Shown: positions 33,939 to 43,053, numbered from the stretch's first letter. The stretch is 64,000 bases of DNA from Streptomyces sp. SUK 48 (GCF_009650765.1 NZ_CP045740.1:434001-498000), one strand, 5' to 3'. Program-made: numbers and translations. Notes: generated by a model not told the origin, from the letters alone.

Positions 33939-35234
33939 GTGGCGTTGAGCACGGGTACGGTCCGCAGCGGCACCTTCAGGCTGCTGTGGGGCGGTCAGAC
34001 GATCTCCGTCATCGGGGACGGCGCGGCGGCCCTCGCCGTCCCCCTGCTGGTGATCCACGCCACCGGCAGCCCGGTCCTGGGCGCCCTCGCGGCGACCCCC
34101 CGCACCGTCGCGTACCTGCTCGTGGGCTTCCTCGCCGGGCCCATCGTGGACCGTATGCGCAACCCCCGACGGGTGATGCTGGTCTGCGACCTGCTGCGCT
34201 TCGCGGTGTTCGGCGCGCTGCCCGCCGCCGTGCACGCCCCCTTCGGCCCGGGGCTCGTCCTGCTGCTGGCCTTCGCCGCGTCCTCGGCCGGGGTGTTCTT
34301 CGAGACCGCCCTGGCCGTCGCCGTCCAGACCAGTCTGCGCCCGCGGGACCTGGTGACCGGCAACGCCCGCTTGGAGATGAGCAATCAGCTCGGTCTGCTG
34401 CTGGGGCCCGCCGTCATCGGGACCGGGGTGGCCGCGTTCGGCGTGCCCTCCGCGATGTGGTTCAACGCCGTCACCTTCCTGCTCTCCGCCCTCACCCTCG
34501 TCCCGATGCGCTTCGACGCGGGTGCCCCGGCCGAGCCCGGGGCGCGTGCCTCGGTCCGCCGGGACATGGCCGAGGGGCTGCGCTACATCCGCGGCCACGC
34601 GCTCGTCATGCGGCTGGTCTCGCTCCAGGTGGTCATCAACCTGGTGATCGCCGCCGAGACGCTGGTCGTCTTCTACGCCACCCACGATCTGCACGCCTCA
34701 CCCACCTGGATCGGTGTCATCCTCGCGGCGGCCGGGCTCGGCGGCATCGGCGCCACCTCCGTCGCCAACGCGGCGGCCCGGCGCTTCGACGCCGGTCCGC
34801 TGATCGCCGTGTCCGTCATCGGCCTCGGCGGGACCCTGCTGGCCATGGGGGCGGCCCGCGATCCGCTGTTCCTGGCCGCCGCGAACTTCCTGCACGGGGG
34901 CCTGTCGGTGTTCGCGTCCGTGCACATCCGCGCCGTGCGCCAGCGCGTCGTGCCGCCGCAGTTGCTCGGCCGGGTGACCGCGAACGCCCGTACGTTCGCG
35001 TTCGCCGCCAACCCCCTGGGCGCCGTGCTGTTCGGCGCGATCGCCTCCGGCGCGGGCGGCGACGCCCGCTGGAGCTTCCTGACCGCCGCCGCCCTCAGCG
35101 TGGCCAGCGCGGCGACCGCCTGGCGCGGGCTCGCCGCACACCGCGCCCGGCCGGCCGCGGACGACGGTGAGGACGACGAACCGAAGGCCCCGGGACCGGA
35201 GGTCGCGCCCGAATCGGGCGCGGCCTCCGCGTAG
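33939..35234 (+). CDS. MFS exporter
   Basis: This 431-residue major-facilitator protein has about 12 membrane helices. The signature loop 'GPIVDRMRNPRRVML' lies after helix 2, and a hydrophilic acidic C-terminal tail is present. It resembles the MFS_3/enterobactin-exporter-like group used for efflux and self-resistance. The GTG at 33939 has AAGGA 9 bases upstream. It lies 97 bases after the ALDH-like gene on the same strand and is plausibly the efflux step for the product of this locus. Confidence 0.88.
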   Translation: MALSTGTVRSGTFRLLWGGQTISVIGDGAAALAVPLLVIHATGSPVLGALAATPRTVAYLLVGFLAGPIVDRMRNPRRVMLVCDLLRFAVFGALPAAVHAPFGPGLVLLLAFAASSAGVFFETALAVAVQTSLRPRDLVTGNARLEMSNQLGLLLGPAVIGTGVAAFGVPSAMWFNAVTFLLSALTLVPMRFDAGAPAEPGARASVRRDMAEGLRYIRGHALVMRLVSLQVVINLVIAAETLVVFYATHDLHASPTWIGVILAAAGLGGIGATSVANAAARRFDAGPLIAVSVIGLGGTLLAMGAARDPLFLAAANFLHGGLSVFASVHIRAVRQRVVPPQLLGRVTANARTFAFAANPLGAVLFGAIASGAGGDARWSFLTAAALSVASAATAWRGLAAHRARPAADDGEDDEPKAPGPEVAPESGAASA

Positions 35235-35268
35235 GCTCACGACCCTGGAACCGTCACAGGAGGGGACG

Positions 35269-35904
35269 TTGTTCGTTCAGCCATGGGACGCCGGGACGGC
35301 CGAGGAGGGCCTCGAACTGGCCCGGGCGCACCGGTTCGGGCAGTTGGTCGCGGCCGGGCGGGGGCGCGACGTGCCGGTGGTCGTGCCGACGCAGTTCGTC
35401 GTGGAACGCGGCGCGGACGGGGCGGAGGTCCTGCTGCATCTCGCCCGTGCCAACCCCGTGTGGGCCGCGATCGAGGAGAACCCGGTCGTCATGATGTCCG
35501 TCGCCGGTGACTGGGCCTACATCCCGGGCGCGTGGAAGACCATCGGCGACGAGGACCCGGCGCGGGGCGTCCCGACCACCTACTACGCCGCCGCCCAGCT
35601 GGTCGGCACCGCGCGGATCGTCACCGACGCCGAGGGCAAGGCGGAGATCCTGCGCCGCCAGCTCGCCCGCGAGGAGAGCGACGGCGGCGCCTCCCTCGTC
35701 GACCCCGCCGAACACGGGCGGCGCCTCTCGGGTATCCAGGGGCTGCGGGTCCGGGTGGAGAAGGTGACCGCCAAGTTCAAGTACGGCGGCAACGCGGACG
35801 CCCCGCACCGCGCCCACGTCGCCGGCCTACTGGCCCGCCGGGCCGGTCCCGGGGACGCGATCGCCCGGCGGCGGCTCGTGGACCGCGCGGACGACGGAGG
35901 CTAG
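35269..35904 (+). CDS. PaiB-like FMN-binding negative regulator family protein
   Basis: This 211-residue protein has the FMN_bind_2/PaiB split-barrel pattern, with 'HLARANPVWAAI', 'VAGDWAYIPGAWK' and 'TTYYAAAQLVGTARIV'. The C-terminal 'SGIQGLRVRVEKVTAKFKYGGN' is also typical. Bacillus PaiB affects sporulation and protease genes, but most homologues probably act as flavin or heme-linked enzymes. The TTG start at 35269 is supported by the strong CAGGAGGGGA ribosome site. It is 34 bases downstream of the MFS gene and could be co-transcribed with it. Confidence 0.85.
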   Translation: MFVQPWDAGTAEEGLELARAHRFGQLVAAGRGRDVPVVVPTQFVVERGADGAEVLLHLARANPVWAAIEENPVVMMSVAGDWAYIPGAWKTIGDEDPARGVPTTYYAAAQLVGTARIVTDAEGKAEILRRQLAREESDGGASLVDPAEHGRRLSGIQGLRVRVEKVTAKFKYGGNADAPHRAHVAGLLARRAGPGDAIARRRLVDRADDGG

Positions 35905-35923
35905 GGGAAGCCCGGACGGTTCG

Positions 35924-36796
35924 CTAGGAGCCCTTCTCGTCCCGCTCCGGCTCCCCGCCGTCCCCAACGTCTCCGTCCCCGTCATCGTGTGCCTCCTCGT
36001 GCCGGCGCAGATGGACCGGCATCACCCAGTGGTGCTCGCAGAACCAGCGGCCGAACAGGGCGCCGCCGTAGAGGACGAAGCCGACGCCGATCAGCCAGGA
36101 CTCCAGGACGAGGACGGTGCCGACCGCGCCGTAGCTCAGGGCGTTGGTGACGATCAGGGGGGTGAAGACGAGGTAGGAGAAGGCACGCAGCCCGGCGAGG
36201 CCGACCATGGTGGCCAGCGCGCCGGGCAGCAGTTCCCGCCAGCGGACCTGGTCGCCGAGCAGGAAGTGCTGTCCCCACCAGAAGAACAGCACCCCGCTGA
36301 GCCCGGACAGCAGGATGCGCTGGGAGCCGTGCAGCGCGGCCTTGGTCGCCACCTCCTGGTAGAGGTAGGCCGTCAGCACGATCAGCCAGGTGGCCTGCCG
36401 CCAGACCCGGTGCCAGGGCCCGGCGGCCAGACCCCAGATGCGTTCGTAGGCGTTCTGCACGCTGCCGCCGAAGGACACCCCGAACACGGCGAGCAGCACG
36501 GCGCTCCAGGCGCTGGTGGTGCCGATGACGTTGTGCGGGGGGCTGATGACGTCCGTGACCACGCGCGCGGAGGGCCCGGACAGCCCCATCCCGTCGGTCA
36601 GCCAGGAGGCGAACCCGCCTTGGACCAGCGGATCGGCGGCGGCCACCACGATCAGCAGCGGGGCCAACGTCACCAGCGCCAGGGTGGCGAAACCCATGGC
36701 CCGGTGCATCAGCTCCAGCTCCCGGCCGTGCGTGAACAGGGCCTGGACGCGGATCCACCGCCAAGCGCGGTGCAGGCCGCGCCGCAACCGACTCAC
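35924..36796 (-). CDS. YihY/virulence-factor BrkB-family membrane protein
   Basis: This 290-residue inner-membrane protein has about six helices. It has the family features 'FATLALVTLAPLLIVVAA', 'VFGVSFGGSVQNAYERIWGL' and 'YGAVGTVLVLESWLIGVGFVLYGGA', and a highly charged cytoplasmic tail. Its function is unclear, and the family was once called RNase BN in error. The GTG at 36796 has GGGAGG just upstream. The frame extends further but with shadow composition. It diverges from the glycosyltransferase gene. Confidence 0.9.
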   Translation of the reverse strand: MSRLRRGLHRAWRWIRVQALFTHGRELELMHRAMGFATLALVTLAPLLIVVAAADPLVQGGFASWLTDGMGLSGPSARVVTDVISPPHNVIGTTSAWSAVLLAVFGVSFGGSVQNAYERIWGLAAGPWHRVWRQATWLIVLTAYLYQEVATKAALHGSQRILLSGLSGVLFFWWGQHFLLGDQVRWRELLPGALATMVGLAGLRAFSYLVFTPLIVTNALSYGAVGTVLVLESWLIGVGFVLYGGALFGRWFCEHHWVMPVHLRRHEEAHDDGDGDVGDGGEPERDEKGS

Positions 36797-36988
36797 GGCA
36801 CCTCCCGTGCTCACCGCCGCGCGCGTGCGGGTCCGGCGTGGACGCGCGCCTGGCTTCACTGTGGCACGGACCGGGCGTCCCGCCACGGAGGAGTCGGCCA
36901 GTCGGGTCCACCGGGGCGCCGCGACACGCGGTGCGACACGGGCCCGGGTTGTCCGGTTCGACCGCCCCGGCCCCGGAGAATCGGGCCC

Positions 36989-38113
36989 GTGTGCGCATCC
37001 GCCGAGGTGCCCCGGCGGCGCCGGACGCTGATCCTGAGCGCGAGCATGGGGGCCGGTCATGACACGGTCGCCGCCGAACTCGCTCGGCGGGCCGGGGGGT
37101 ACGGCCATGAGCCGTACGTCGTCGACGTGCTGACGCTGCTGCCCCGCGGGCTCGGGGCGGGGCTGTGCGGCTGGTACCGGGCGGTGGTCCGGCACGCGCC
37201 CTGGGTGTACGCGGGGGTCTACGACGCGTTCCTGCGCGGCGACCGCGGCGGCGCCCGGCCGAGCGGGGTGCCGCTCGCGCGGCTCGCCGGGGAGCGGCTG
37301 CTCGCGCTCGTGGACCGGCTGGACGCCGATGTGGTGGTGTCCGTCTTCCATCTGGCCGCCCAGCTGACCGGGGATCTGCGGGCGCGGGGGCGGCTGCGGG
37401 TGCCGAGCGCGGTCTACCTGGTCGACTTCGCCGTGCACCGGCAGTGGCTGCACCCGGGCAACGACCGCTATCTGTGCCTGACCGAGGCGGCGGCCCGGGA
37501 GGTGCGCCGGAGTCTCGGCACGGCGGCCGTGCCGACCGGTCCCGCCGTGGCGCCGATGTTCTCGGCACCGGCCCCGGGAGCGGCGCGCTGGCGGGAGCGG
37601 TTCGCCCGGCACGCGCCCGGCCGGCCGCCGGTGCTGCTGTCCGCGGGTGCCTGGGGAGCGGCGTCCCGGCCGGACGCCACCGCCGCGCTGCTCGCCGGTG
37701 CCGGATATCTGCCGGTGGTGCTGTGCGGCCGTAACCGGCGGCTGTACGAGCGGGTCGGCCGGGTTCCCGGGGTGCTCGCCCTCGACTGGGTCGCGGACAT
37801 GCCGGGGCTGTTCGGCGCCGCGCACGCCCTGCTGGACAACGCGGCCGGCCAGACCGCCGTCCAGGCCCTCGCGGCCGGGCTGCCGGTCATCGGCTACCGC
37901 CCGCTGCCGGGCCATGGTCTGGAGGGCGTCCGCCGGATGGCCGACCTGGGGCTGTCGGCCCTCGCCCCTCACGCGCCCGGTCTGCTGAAGGCCCTGGCCG
38001 GCCTCCCGTCCTCCGCCCAGGCGAGGGCGGCACAGACCCGCGCCCTGTTCCGGGCGGACCCGATGGCGGCGGTGGCGGACCTCGCCGAACGCCCCGGCCC
38101 CGGGTCTTCCTGA
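36989..38113 (+). CDS. MGDG-synthase-like glycosyltransferase
   Basis: This 374-residue GT28-type enzyme resembles monogalactosyldiacylglycerol synthases and MurG. The N-terminal lipid-acceptor domain starts with 'RTLILSASMGAGHDTVAAEL'. A 'YLVDFAVHRQWLHPGNDRYLC' region and a C-terminal nucleotide-sugar domain follow, with 'LLDNAAGQTAVQALAAGLPVIGY'. It probably transfers a hexose from a nucleotide sugar to a lipid at the membrane face. The GTG at 36989 has CGGAGAA upstream. Its stop abuts the stop of the deacetylase gene on the other strand, with no intergenic base. Confidence 0.85.
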   Translation: MCASAEVPRRRRTLILSASMGAGHDTVAAELARRAGGYGHEPYVVDVLTLLPRGLGAGLCGWYRAVVRHAPWVYAGVYDAFLRGDRGGARPSGVPLARLAGERLLALVDRLDADVVVSVFHLAAQLTGDLRARGRLRVPSAVYLVDFAVHRQWLHPGNDRYLCLTEAAAREVRRSLGTAAVPTGPAVAPMFSAPAPGAARWRERFARHAPGRPPVLLSAGAWGAASRPDATAALLAGAGYLPVVLCGRNRRLYERVGRVPGVLALDWVADMPGLFGAAHALLDNAAGQTAVQALAAGLPVIGYRPLPGHGLEGVRRMADLGLSALAPHAPGLLKALAGLPSSAQARAAQTRALFRADPMAAVADLAERPGPGSS

Positions 38114-38875
38114 TCAGCCGATGCCGTGCTCCCCCAGCGGACCCACCGTCAGTCCCGCCGCCCGGCAGTCCCCGACGATGCCCGGCAGCGCGTCGAGGGC
38201 GAAGCGCCAGCAGCCGGGCGCGGACTGCCGGTCCGAGTCGTGCAGCAGGATCGTGCCGCCGCCCCGCAGCTGCGTGGTCACCAGGGCGCGTACCGACTCC
38301 GCGGTGGCGTCCGCCCGCCAGTCCTCGCCCCAGGCGGACCACAGGACCGGTCGCAGCCCGGCGCGCCGGGCGGCCAGCCAGCGGGCTGAGGTGAGGATGC
38401 CGTACGGCGGCCGGTACCAGCGGGGGCGGTGGCCGGTCAGGTCGTGGACGGCGCGGGCGGTTCGGGCGACGCCCTGCCGTTCGCGGGTGAGGGCGGGGTG
38501 CCAGGGCCGGTCGTGGCGCCAGCCGTGCACCGCGATCTCGTGCCCGCGCCGGGCGGTCTCGGCGACCAGCGCGGGATGGCGCACCGCGTGCTCGCCGAGC
38601 ACGAAGAAGGTGGCGCGCACGCCGAGCCCGTCCAGGGCGTCCAGGAAGCGGGGTGTGGCGAGGGGATCGGGGCCGTCGTCGAAGGTCAGGGCGGCATGGT
38701 GGGGCGCTCCGGTGCCCGCGAGCCCGGGGAACAGCGGCAGTCGTACGGCGGGGAGCCAGGTGGCGGCCGGGCCGATATGGGCACCCGCGAGCCCGAGCGG
38801 CAGCAGGGCGGCGGCCGTGCGCAGGGCGCGCGCGGAGGGTGAGGCCGCCCGCCACGGAGCCGGGTGCTCACTCAT
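38114..38875 (-). CDS. polysaccharide deacetylase family protein
   Basis: This 253-residue NodB-fold hydrolase has an N-terminal hydrophobic signal/anchor (about residues 15-35) and the metal and catalytic motifs 'ALTFDDGPDP', 'HGWRHDRPWH', 'RPPYGILT' and 'ILLHDSD'. Such enzymes remove acetyl groups from peptidoglycan or chitin-like sugars outside the cell. The start overlaps the stop of the DMT transporter gene by 8 bases, so the two are coupled. It meets the glycosyltransferase gene tail to tail. Confidence 0.9.
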   Translation of the reverse strand: MSEHPAPWRAASPSARALRTAAALLPLGLAGAHIGPAATWLPAVRLPLFPGLAGTGAPHHAALTFDDGPDPLATPRFLDALDGLGVRATFFVLGEHAVRHPALVAETARRGHEIAVHGWRHDRPWHPALTRERQGVARTARAVHDLTGHRPRWYRPPYGILTSARWLAARRAGLRPVLWSAWGEDWRADATAESVRALVTTQLRGGGTILLHDSDRQSAPGCWRFALDALPGIVGDCRAAGLTVGPLGEHGIG

Positions 38876-39779
38876 GGCGCGTGCGGACCTGACCGCCGTC
38901 CGCCTCGGCGGGCGTGTCCCAGCCCCGGCCCACGGAGGGCGCGTTGGCCAGTCCGATGCTGCCCGCGCCGATCAGCGCGATGCCGATGATCTCCGGGATG
39001 ATCCGCAGCCCCAGCTGCACGGACTCCTCGAACAGGGCCCAGCCGAGCGCCACGCTGGTGAGGGCGTCGCCGAGGGTGAGCGCGGGCTGGGAGGCGGCCA
39101 GCGACCCGGCGCCGAGCGCGCTCTGCAGCAGCAGGAAGGCGACCAGTCCGACGGCGGCGGTGGCGTACGGGGACCAGTGGGAGAACATCACGGCGGGCCC
39201 CAGCTCCAGCCGTCCCACGGTCTCCTTGAGCAGCGCGGCGGTGGTCGCGAAGGAGACGGCGGAGCCGAGGCCCAGCAGCGCGGCGCGGGCGGGCCCGCGT
39301 ACCGTGCGCGCGGCCAGCACCAGCAGCAGGACGACGACGCAGGCCACCCCGCCCGCCATGAGCCAGGCCCGGGACGTGGCGTCGTCGCGGCCCGGGCGCG
39401 GCGCGGCCGACAGCAGGAAGACCGCCAGTCCCAGGGCGAGCGCGACGAAGGCCAGCCAGGTGCGGCGGTCCGGGCGGCGCCGGAAGACGAGGCCGCCCAC
39501 GATCAGCGTGAACAGCAGCTCGGTGGCGAGCAGCGGCTGCACCAGCGACAGACTGCCCACGGCCAGCGCCCATGCCTGCATGACGGCGGACAGCATCAGC
39601 AGGGCGACACCGGCCAGCCAGTCCGGGCGCCGCAGCAGCCGCCGCAGCCCCCGCAGCAGCGCGCCGGCCCCGCCGGGTTCCGCCGGGGTGTCGACCGCGG
39701 CGGCCCGGCGTTGCAGCACCGAGGAGGCGGCGTTCGCCAGGGCCGAGCACAGGGCCAGGCCGACCGTGAGGGCGAGCAC
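38868..39779 (-). CDS. DMT-superfamily (EamA-like) membrane transporter
   Basis: This 303-residue protein has about ten hydrophobic helices in two EamA-like halves. It begins 'LALTVGLALCSALANAASSVLQRRAA' and contains 'LVQPLLATELLFTLIVGGLVFRRR', as in the Streptomyces DMT group related to magnesium or metabolite transporters. It has a GTG start only 6 bases after the SDR stop. The three genes SDR, DMT and deacetylase form one operon. The substrate is unknown. Confidence 0.85.
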   Translation of the reverse strand: MLALTVGLALCSALANAASSVLQRRAAAVDTPAEPGGAGALLRGLRRLLRRPDWLAGVALLMLSAVMQAWALAVGSLSLVQPLLATELLFTLIVGGLVFRRRPDRRTWLAFVALALGLAVFLLSAAPRPGRDDATSRAWLMAGGVACVVVLLLVLAARTVRGPARAALLGLGSAVSFATTAALLKETVGRLELGPAVMFSHWSPYATAAVGLVAFLLLQSALGAGSLAASQPALTLGDALTSVALGWALFEESVQLGLRIIPEIIGIALIGAGSIGLANAPSVGRGWDTPAEADGGQVRTRHE

Positions 39780-39785
39780 GGGCGC

Positions 39786-40637
39786 TCACCCGAAGTGGGC
39801 GGCGAGCCGCCGGTAGAGCCCCGGCGCGGCACCGCGCACCCGGGCGGGCAGCCGCAGCCAGCCGGGCACGTACACCTCGTCGGTGCCGCGCCGCACGGCG
39901 CTGAGCACGGCGTCCGCGACCCGCTCGGGCGGCACCGGGCGGGGCCAGGAGCGCCGGTAGGGGGCGCCGCGCCGGTCGAAGAAGGGGGTGTCGACCACAC
40001 CGGGGACCACATGGGTGACGCCGACGCCGGTGCCGCGCAGTTCGTAGCGCAGCGCGTCGGCGAACGCGGCGACGGCGGCCTTGACCGCGGAGTACACGGC
40101 CTCGCCGCGCACGCCCACGCTGCCCGCGACCGAGCCGAGCAGCACGATCCGCCCGGAGCCGGCCGCGACCATGTGGGGCAGCAGTCCGCGCACGAGGTGC
40201 AGGGTGGCCAGCAGATCGGTGCCGACCAGTTCGTCGATGCGGGCGCGGGGCATGCCGGTGAAATCACCGGCCCAGCCGACGCCGGCGCCCGCCACGACCA
40301 GGTCCACCCGGCCCAGGTGGTTAAGGGCCGCCTCGGTCACCCGGCGGCCGGCGCCGGGCCAGCTGAGGTCGGCGGCGACGGTCGTCGCCGACATCTCTGC
40401 GGCCACCTGCTCCAGACGGGTGAGGTCGCGGCCGTTGAGCACCAGCCGCCAGCCTCCGTCGGCGGCCAGCCGGCGGGCCACGGCCGCGCCGATGCCGGAG
40501 GAGGCGCCGGTCACCAGGGCCGTGGAGTGCGGGGTTCGCTGATCGGCGGGCCGGGCGTCAACTCCCGCCGCCGGGCCGGACTTCGTCACCGGCCGTGCGC
40601 GGTTCGACGGTCCTGCGGGGGACGGGGCGTGGGACAT
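39786..40637 (-). CDS. SDR family oxidoreductase
   Basis: This 283-residue classical short-chain dehydrogenase has a basic 40-residue N-terminal extension. It shows the cofactor loop 'VTGASSGIGAAVARRL', 'VAGAGVGWAGDFT', serine in 'IVLLGSVAGSVG', catalytic 'YSAVKAA' and 'VPGVVDTPFF'. It is the first gene of a three-gene operon with a transporter and a deacetylase. ATG 40637 has GAGG upstream. The substrate cannot be predicted. Confidence 0.88.
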   Translation of the reverse strand: MSHAPSPAGPSNRARPVTKSGPAAGVDARPADQRTPHSTALVTGASSGIGAAVARRLAADGGWRLVLNGRDLTRLEQVAAEMSATTVAADLSWPGAGRRVTEAALNHLGRVDLVVAGAGVGWAGDFTGMPRARIDELVGTDLLATLHLVRGLLPHMVAAGSGRIVLLGSVAGSVGVRGEAVYSAVKAAVAAFADALRYELRGTGVGVTHVVPGVVDTPFFDRRGAPYRRSWPRPVPPERVADAVLSAVRRGTDEVYVPGWLRLPARVRGAAPGLYRRLAAHFG

Positions 40638-40767
40638 GGTGGCGACCTCATTGCGACGGCGTGCGGGATGCGCGAGCTCCTGGGCCGGACCCGCGCGGTG
40701 TATCCAGGGCGCCACACCCGGATACTCCGCGCACGTGGAAGCGGCGCGGACGGGGGTCCCGCCGGGG

Positions 40768-41295
40768 TCAGTCCGGGTCCGGGACCGGGGCGCCGCAGGG
40801 CAGGCCCGCGCCGACGTAGCCGTCGTAGTACCGCCGCCACAGCGGGGTGGGCCGGGTGGGCGGGCCCGTCGGGTGCTCGCCGCGGGCCAGGGCGTCGAGG
40901 CAGGTCAGGCACACCTCCCAGCCGGCGGCGGTGCGGGCGGCGGTGTCGGGGACGCCGAGGATGTCGGTGAAGGTGAACCGGGTGCCGGCCTCGGCCAGGG
41001 GCTCCAGGTCGAAGCGGAGTTCGTCTGGGCCCCAGGTGAAGGACACGTGCCGGGGCGGGTCGGCGGCGTTGACCTCCCCGGTGGCGCCGGGCCGGGCCGG
41101 GTCGGCGCCGAAGCGGACGGTGCCGCCGGGGCGCAGCTCCATCTCGGCGGGGCAGGGGAACCACCGCCAGAGCTCGCCGGGGTCGGTCACGAAGCGCCAG
41201 ACGTGCTCGACGGGACGGTCGTAGACGCGGCCGAAGCGCAGGGCGCAGCGGCCGTCGTCGAGGGCACGGTAGGTGCCGGTGAGGTCGGTGGGCAT
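40768..41295 (-). CDS. SRPBCC (AHSA1-like) family protein
   Basis: This 175-residue START-like hydrophobic-cavity protein has the features 'VYDRPVEHVWRFVTDPGELWRWFPCPAEMELRPGG', 'FTWGPDELRFDLEPLAEAGTRFTFT' and 'AAGWEVCLTCLDALARGE'. AHSA1-like members bind ligands or partner proteins. The ATG at 41295 is preferred over a longer frame whose N terminus has shadow composition. It diverges from the EmrB-type MFS gene, and the GAAACG palindromes lie between them. Confidence 0.87.
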   Translation of the reverse strand: MPTDLTGTYRALDDGRCALRFGRVYDRPVEHVWRFVTDPGELWRWFPCPAEMELRPGGTVRFGADPARPGATGEVNAADPPRHVSFTWGPDELRFDLEPLAEAGTRFTFTDILGVPDTAARTAAGWEVCLTCLDALARGEHPTGPPTRPTPLWRRYYDGYVGAGLPCGAPVPDPD

Positions 41296-41423
41296 GGTGC
41301 CTCGGTCCTTGCGCGTGGGGGCGGGGGGGTCGGTCGGCGCGGCGCGCCCGTGATGGAGCCGCGGCGTCGGTGTCGGCGCGTGGCGCGTCGATGTCGCCGC
41401 CCGGTGCGTTTCCCGGGCGCAAC

Positions 41424-41484
41424 AGCGAAACGTTGCCGTTTCGCTCAAGCTGGTCTAGCCTCGACGCGTACGAAACCGTTTCGT
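41424..41484. promoter_or_regulatory. promoter of the EmrB-type MFS gene with two GAAACG-type operators
   Basis: AGCGAAACG (41424-41432) and CGTTTCGCT (41437-41445) form a perfect 9-bp inverted repeat. ACGAAAC-C-GTTTCGT (41470-41484) is a second palindrome. Centres are about 42 bp apart, or four helical turns. A -35 TTGCCG (41433-41438) and -10 TAGCCT (41456-41461) with a 17-bp spacer overlap and lie between them. This suggests a TetR-like repressor binding both. No regulator gene is adjacent. Confidence 0.75.
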
Positions 41485-41538
41485 TTATGTACGCCGTATG
41501 ACTCGCGCGTGAACGACTTTCCCTGGAGTGGTTCCCCC

Positions 41539-43041
41539 ATGTCCCAGAAAACCCTGACCGACGACCCCCGAACGGGGGCCGGGCCCGCGCCGCACGACGC
41601 CTCGCCCCGGCGGTGGTGGATCCTCGCGGTGATCGCCGTCGCCCAGCTGATGGTGGTCCTCGACGCCACGATCGTGAACATCGCCCTGCCCTCCGCCCAG
41701 CGCGACCTCGGCTTCTCCGACGGCAACCGGCAGTGGGTCGTCACCGCCTACGCGCTGGCCTTCGCCTCACTGCTGCTGCTCGGCGGCCGCATCGCGGACC
41801 TGTTCGGCCGCAAGCCCGCCTTCCTCGTCGGTGTCGTCGGCTTCGCCGGGGCCTCCGCGCTCGGCGGCGCGGCGAACGGCTTCGCCATGCTGGTCACCGC
41901 CCGCGCCCTCCAGGGCGCCTTCGGCGCACTGCTCGCACCGGCCGCGCTGTCCCTGCTGAACACCACGTTCACCGACGCCCGCGAGCGGGCCCGCGCGTTC
42001 AGCGTCTACGGCGCGATCGCCGGTGCCGGCGGCGCGGTCGGCCTGCTGCTCGGCGGCCTGCTCACCGACGCCCTGGACTGGCGCTGGACGCTGTACGTGA
42101 ACGTGGCCATCGCGGTCGTCGCCTTCGCGGGCGGCTGGATCCTGCTGGGCAACCACCGCGACGCGAGCCACGCCAAGCTGGACGTGCCGGGCACGGTCCT
42201 GGTCGCCGGCGGCCTCTTCTCCGTGGTCTACGGCTTCTCCAACGCCGAGAGCCACCACTGGCACTCCCCGCTGACCTGGGGCTTCCTGCTCGCGGGCGCC
42301 ATACTGCTCGCCGCGTTCACCTGGTGGCAGACCCGCGCCGCGCACCCGCTGCTGCCCCTGCGCATCCTGCTGGACCGCAACCGTTCGGCCTCCTTCCTCG
42401 CTGTGCTGATCACCGGCGCGGGCATGTTCGGCGTGTTCCTCTTCCTGACCTACTACCTCCAGCTCAACCTGGGCTTCAGCCCGACCAGGACCGGTGTGGC
42501 GTTCCTGCCGATGGTCGGCGCGCTGATGGTGGCGGCGCAGCTGGGCACCACGCTGCTGGTGCCGCGCCTCGGTCCGAAGGCGGTCATCCCGCTGGGCTTC
42601 GCCATCGCGATGGCGGGCATGGCCTGGCTGACCGGCATCGGCCTCGGCTCGCACTACAGCGGCGCCGTGCTGCCGCAGCTGATCGTGACCGGCTTCGGCC
42701 TCGGCCTGGTGATGCCGCCCGCGATGCAGCTGGCCACCGGCGGGGTCGCCGCCGAGGACGCGGGCGTGGCCTCCGCGAGCGTCAACGCCATGCAGCAGGT
42801 GGGCGGCTCGGTCGGTACGGCCCTGCTGAACACCCTCGCGACCAGCGCCGCGACCCACTACATGGCTGGCCGTGACGCCACCAGCAAGCTGGTCCAGGCA
42901 CAGGCCACGATCGAGAGCTACACCACCGCCTTCTGGTGGTCGGCGGGCTTCTTCGCCGCCGGCACGGTGATCTGCTTCCTGCTCTACCGGCGCGGAGTGC
43001 CCCGGCAGGACGCGGGCGCGCCGACCGTCGTCCACATGTGA
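41539..43041 (+). CDS. MFS drug transporter, DHA2/EmrB-QacA family
   Basis: This 500-residue proton-driven exporter has about 14 membrane helices. It has motif D1 'LDATIVNIALPSAQRDLG', motif A 'GGRIADLFGRKPAFL' and motif C-like 'GAGGAVGLLLGGLLTDAL'. It expels hydrophobic drugs or natural products. ATG 41539 has TGGAG upstream. Expression is probably controlled by the GAAACG palindromes in its promoter. A strong terminator follows, so it is monocistronic. Confidence 0.94.
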   Translation: MSQKTLTDDPRTGAGPAPHDASPRRWWILAVIAVAQLMVVLDATIVNIALPSAQRDLGFSDGNRQWVVTAYALAFASLLLLGGRIADLFGRKPAFLVGVVGFAGASALGGAANGFAMLVTARALQGAFGALLAPAALSLLNTTFTDARERARAFSVYGAIAGAGGAVGLLLGGLLTDALDWRWTLYVNVAIAVVAFAGGWILLGNHRDASHAKLDVPGTVLVAGGLFSVVYGFSNAESHHWHSPLTWGFLLAGAILLAAFTWWQTRAAHPLLPLRILLDRNRSASFLAVLITGAGMFGVFLFLTYYLQLNLGFSPTRTGVAFLPMVGALMVAAQLGTTLLVPRLGPKAVIPLGFAIAMAGMAWLTGIGLGSHYSGAVLPQLIVTGFGLGLVMPPAMQLATGGVAAEDAGVASASVNAMQQVGGSVGTALLNTLATSAATHYMAGRDATSKLVQAQATIESYTTAFWWSAGFFAAGTVICFLLYRRGVPRQDAGAPTVVHM

Positions 43042-43053
43042 GGCCACGCGATC

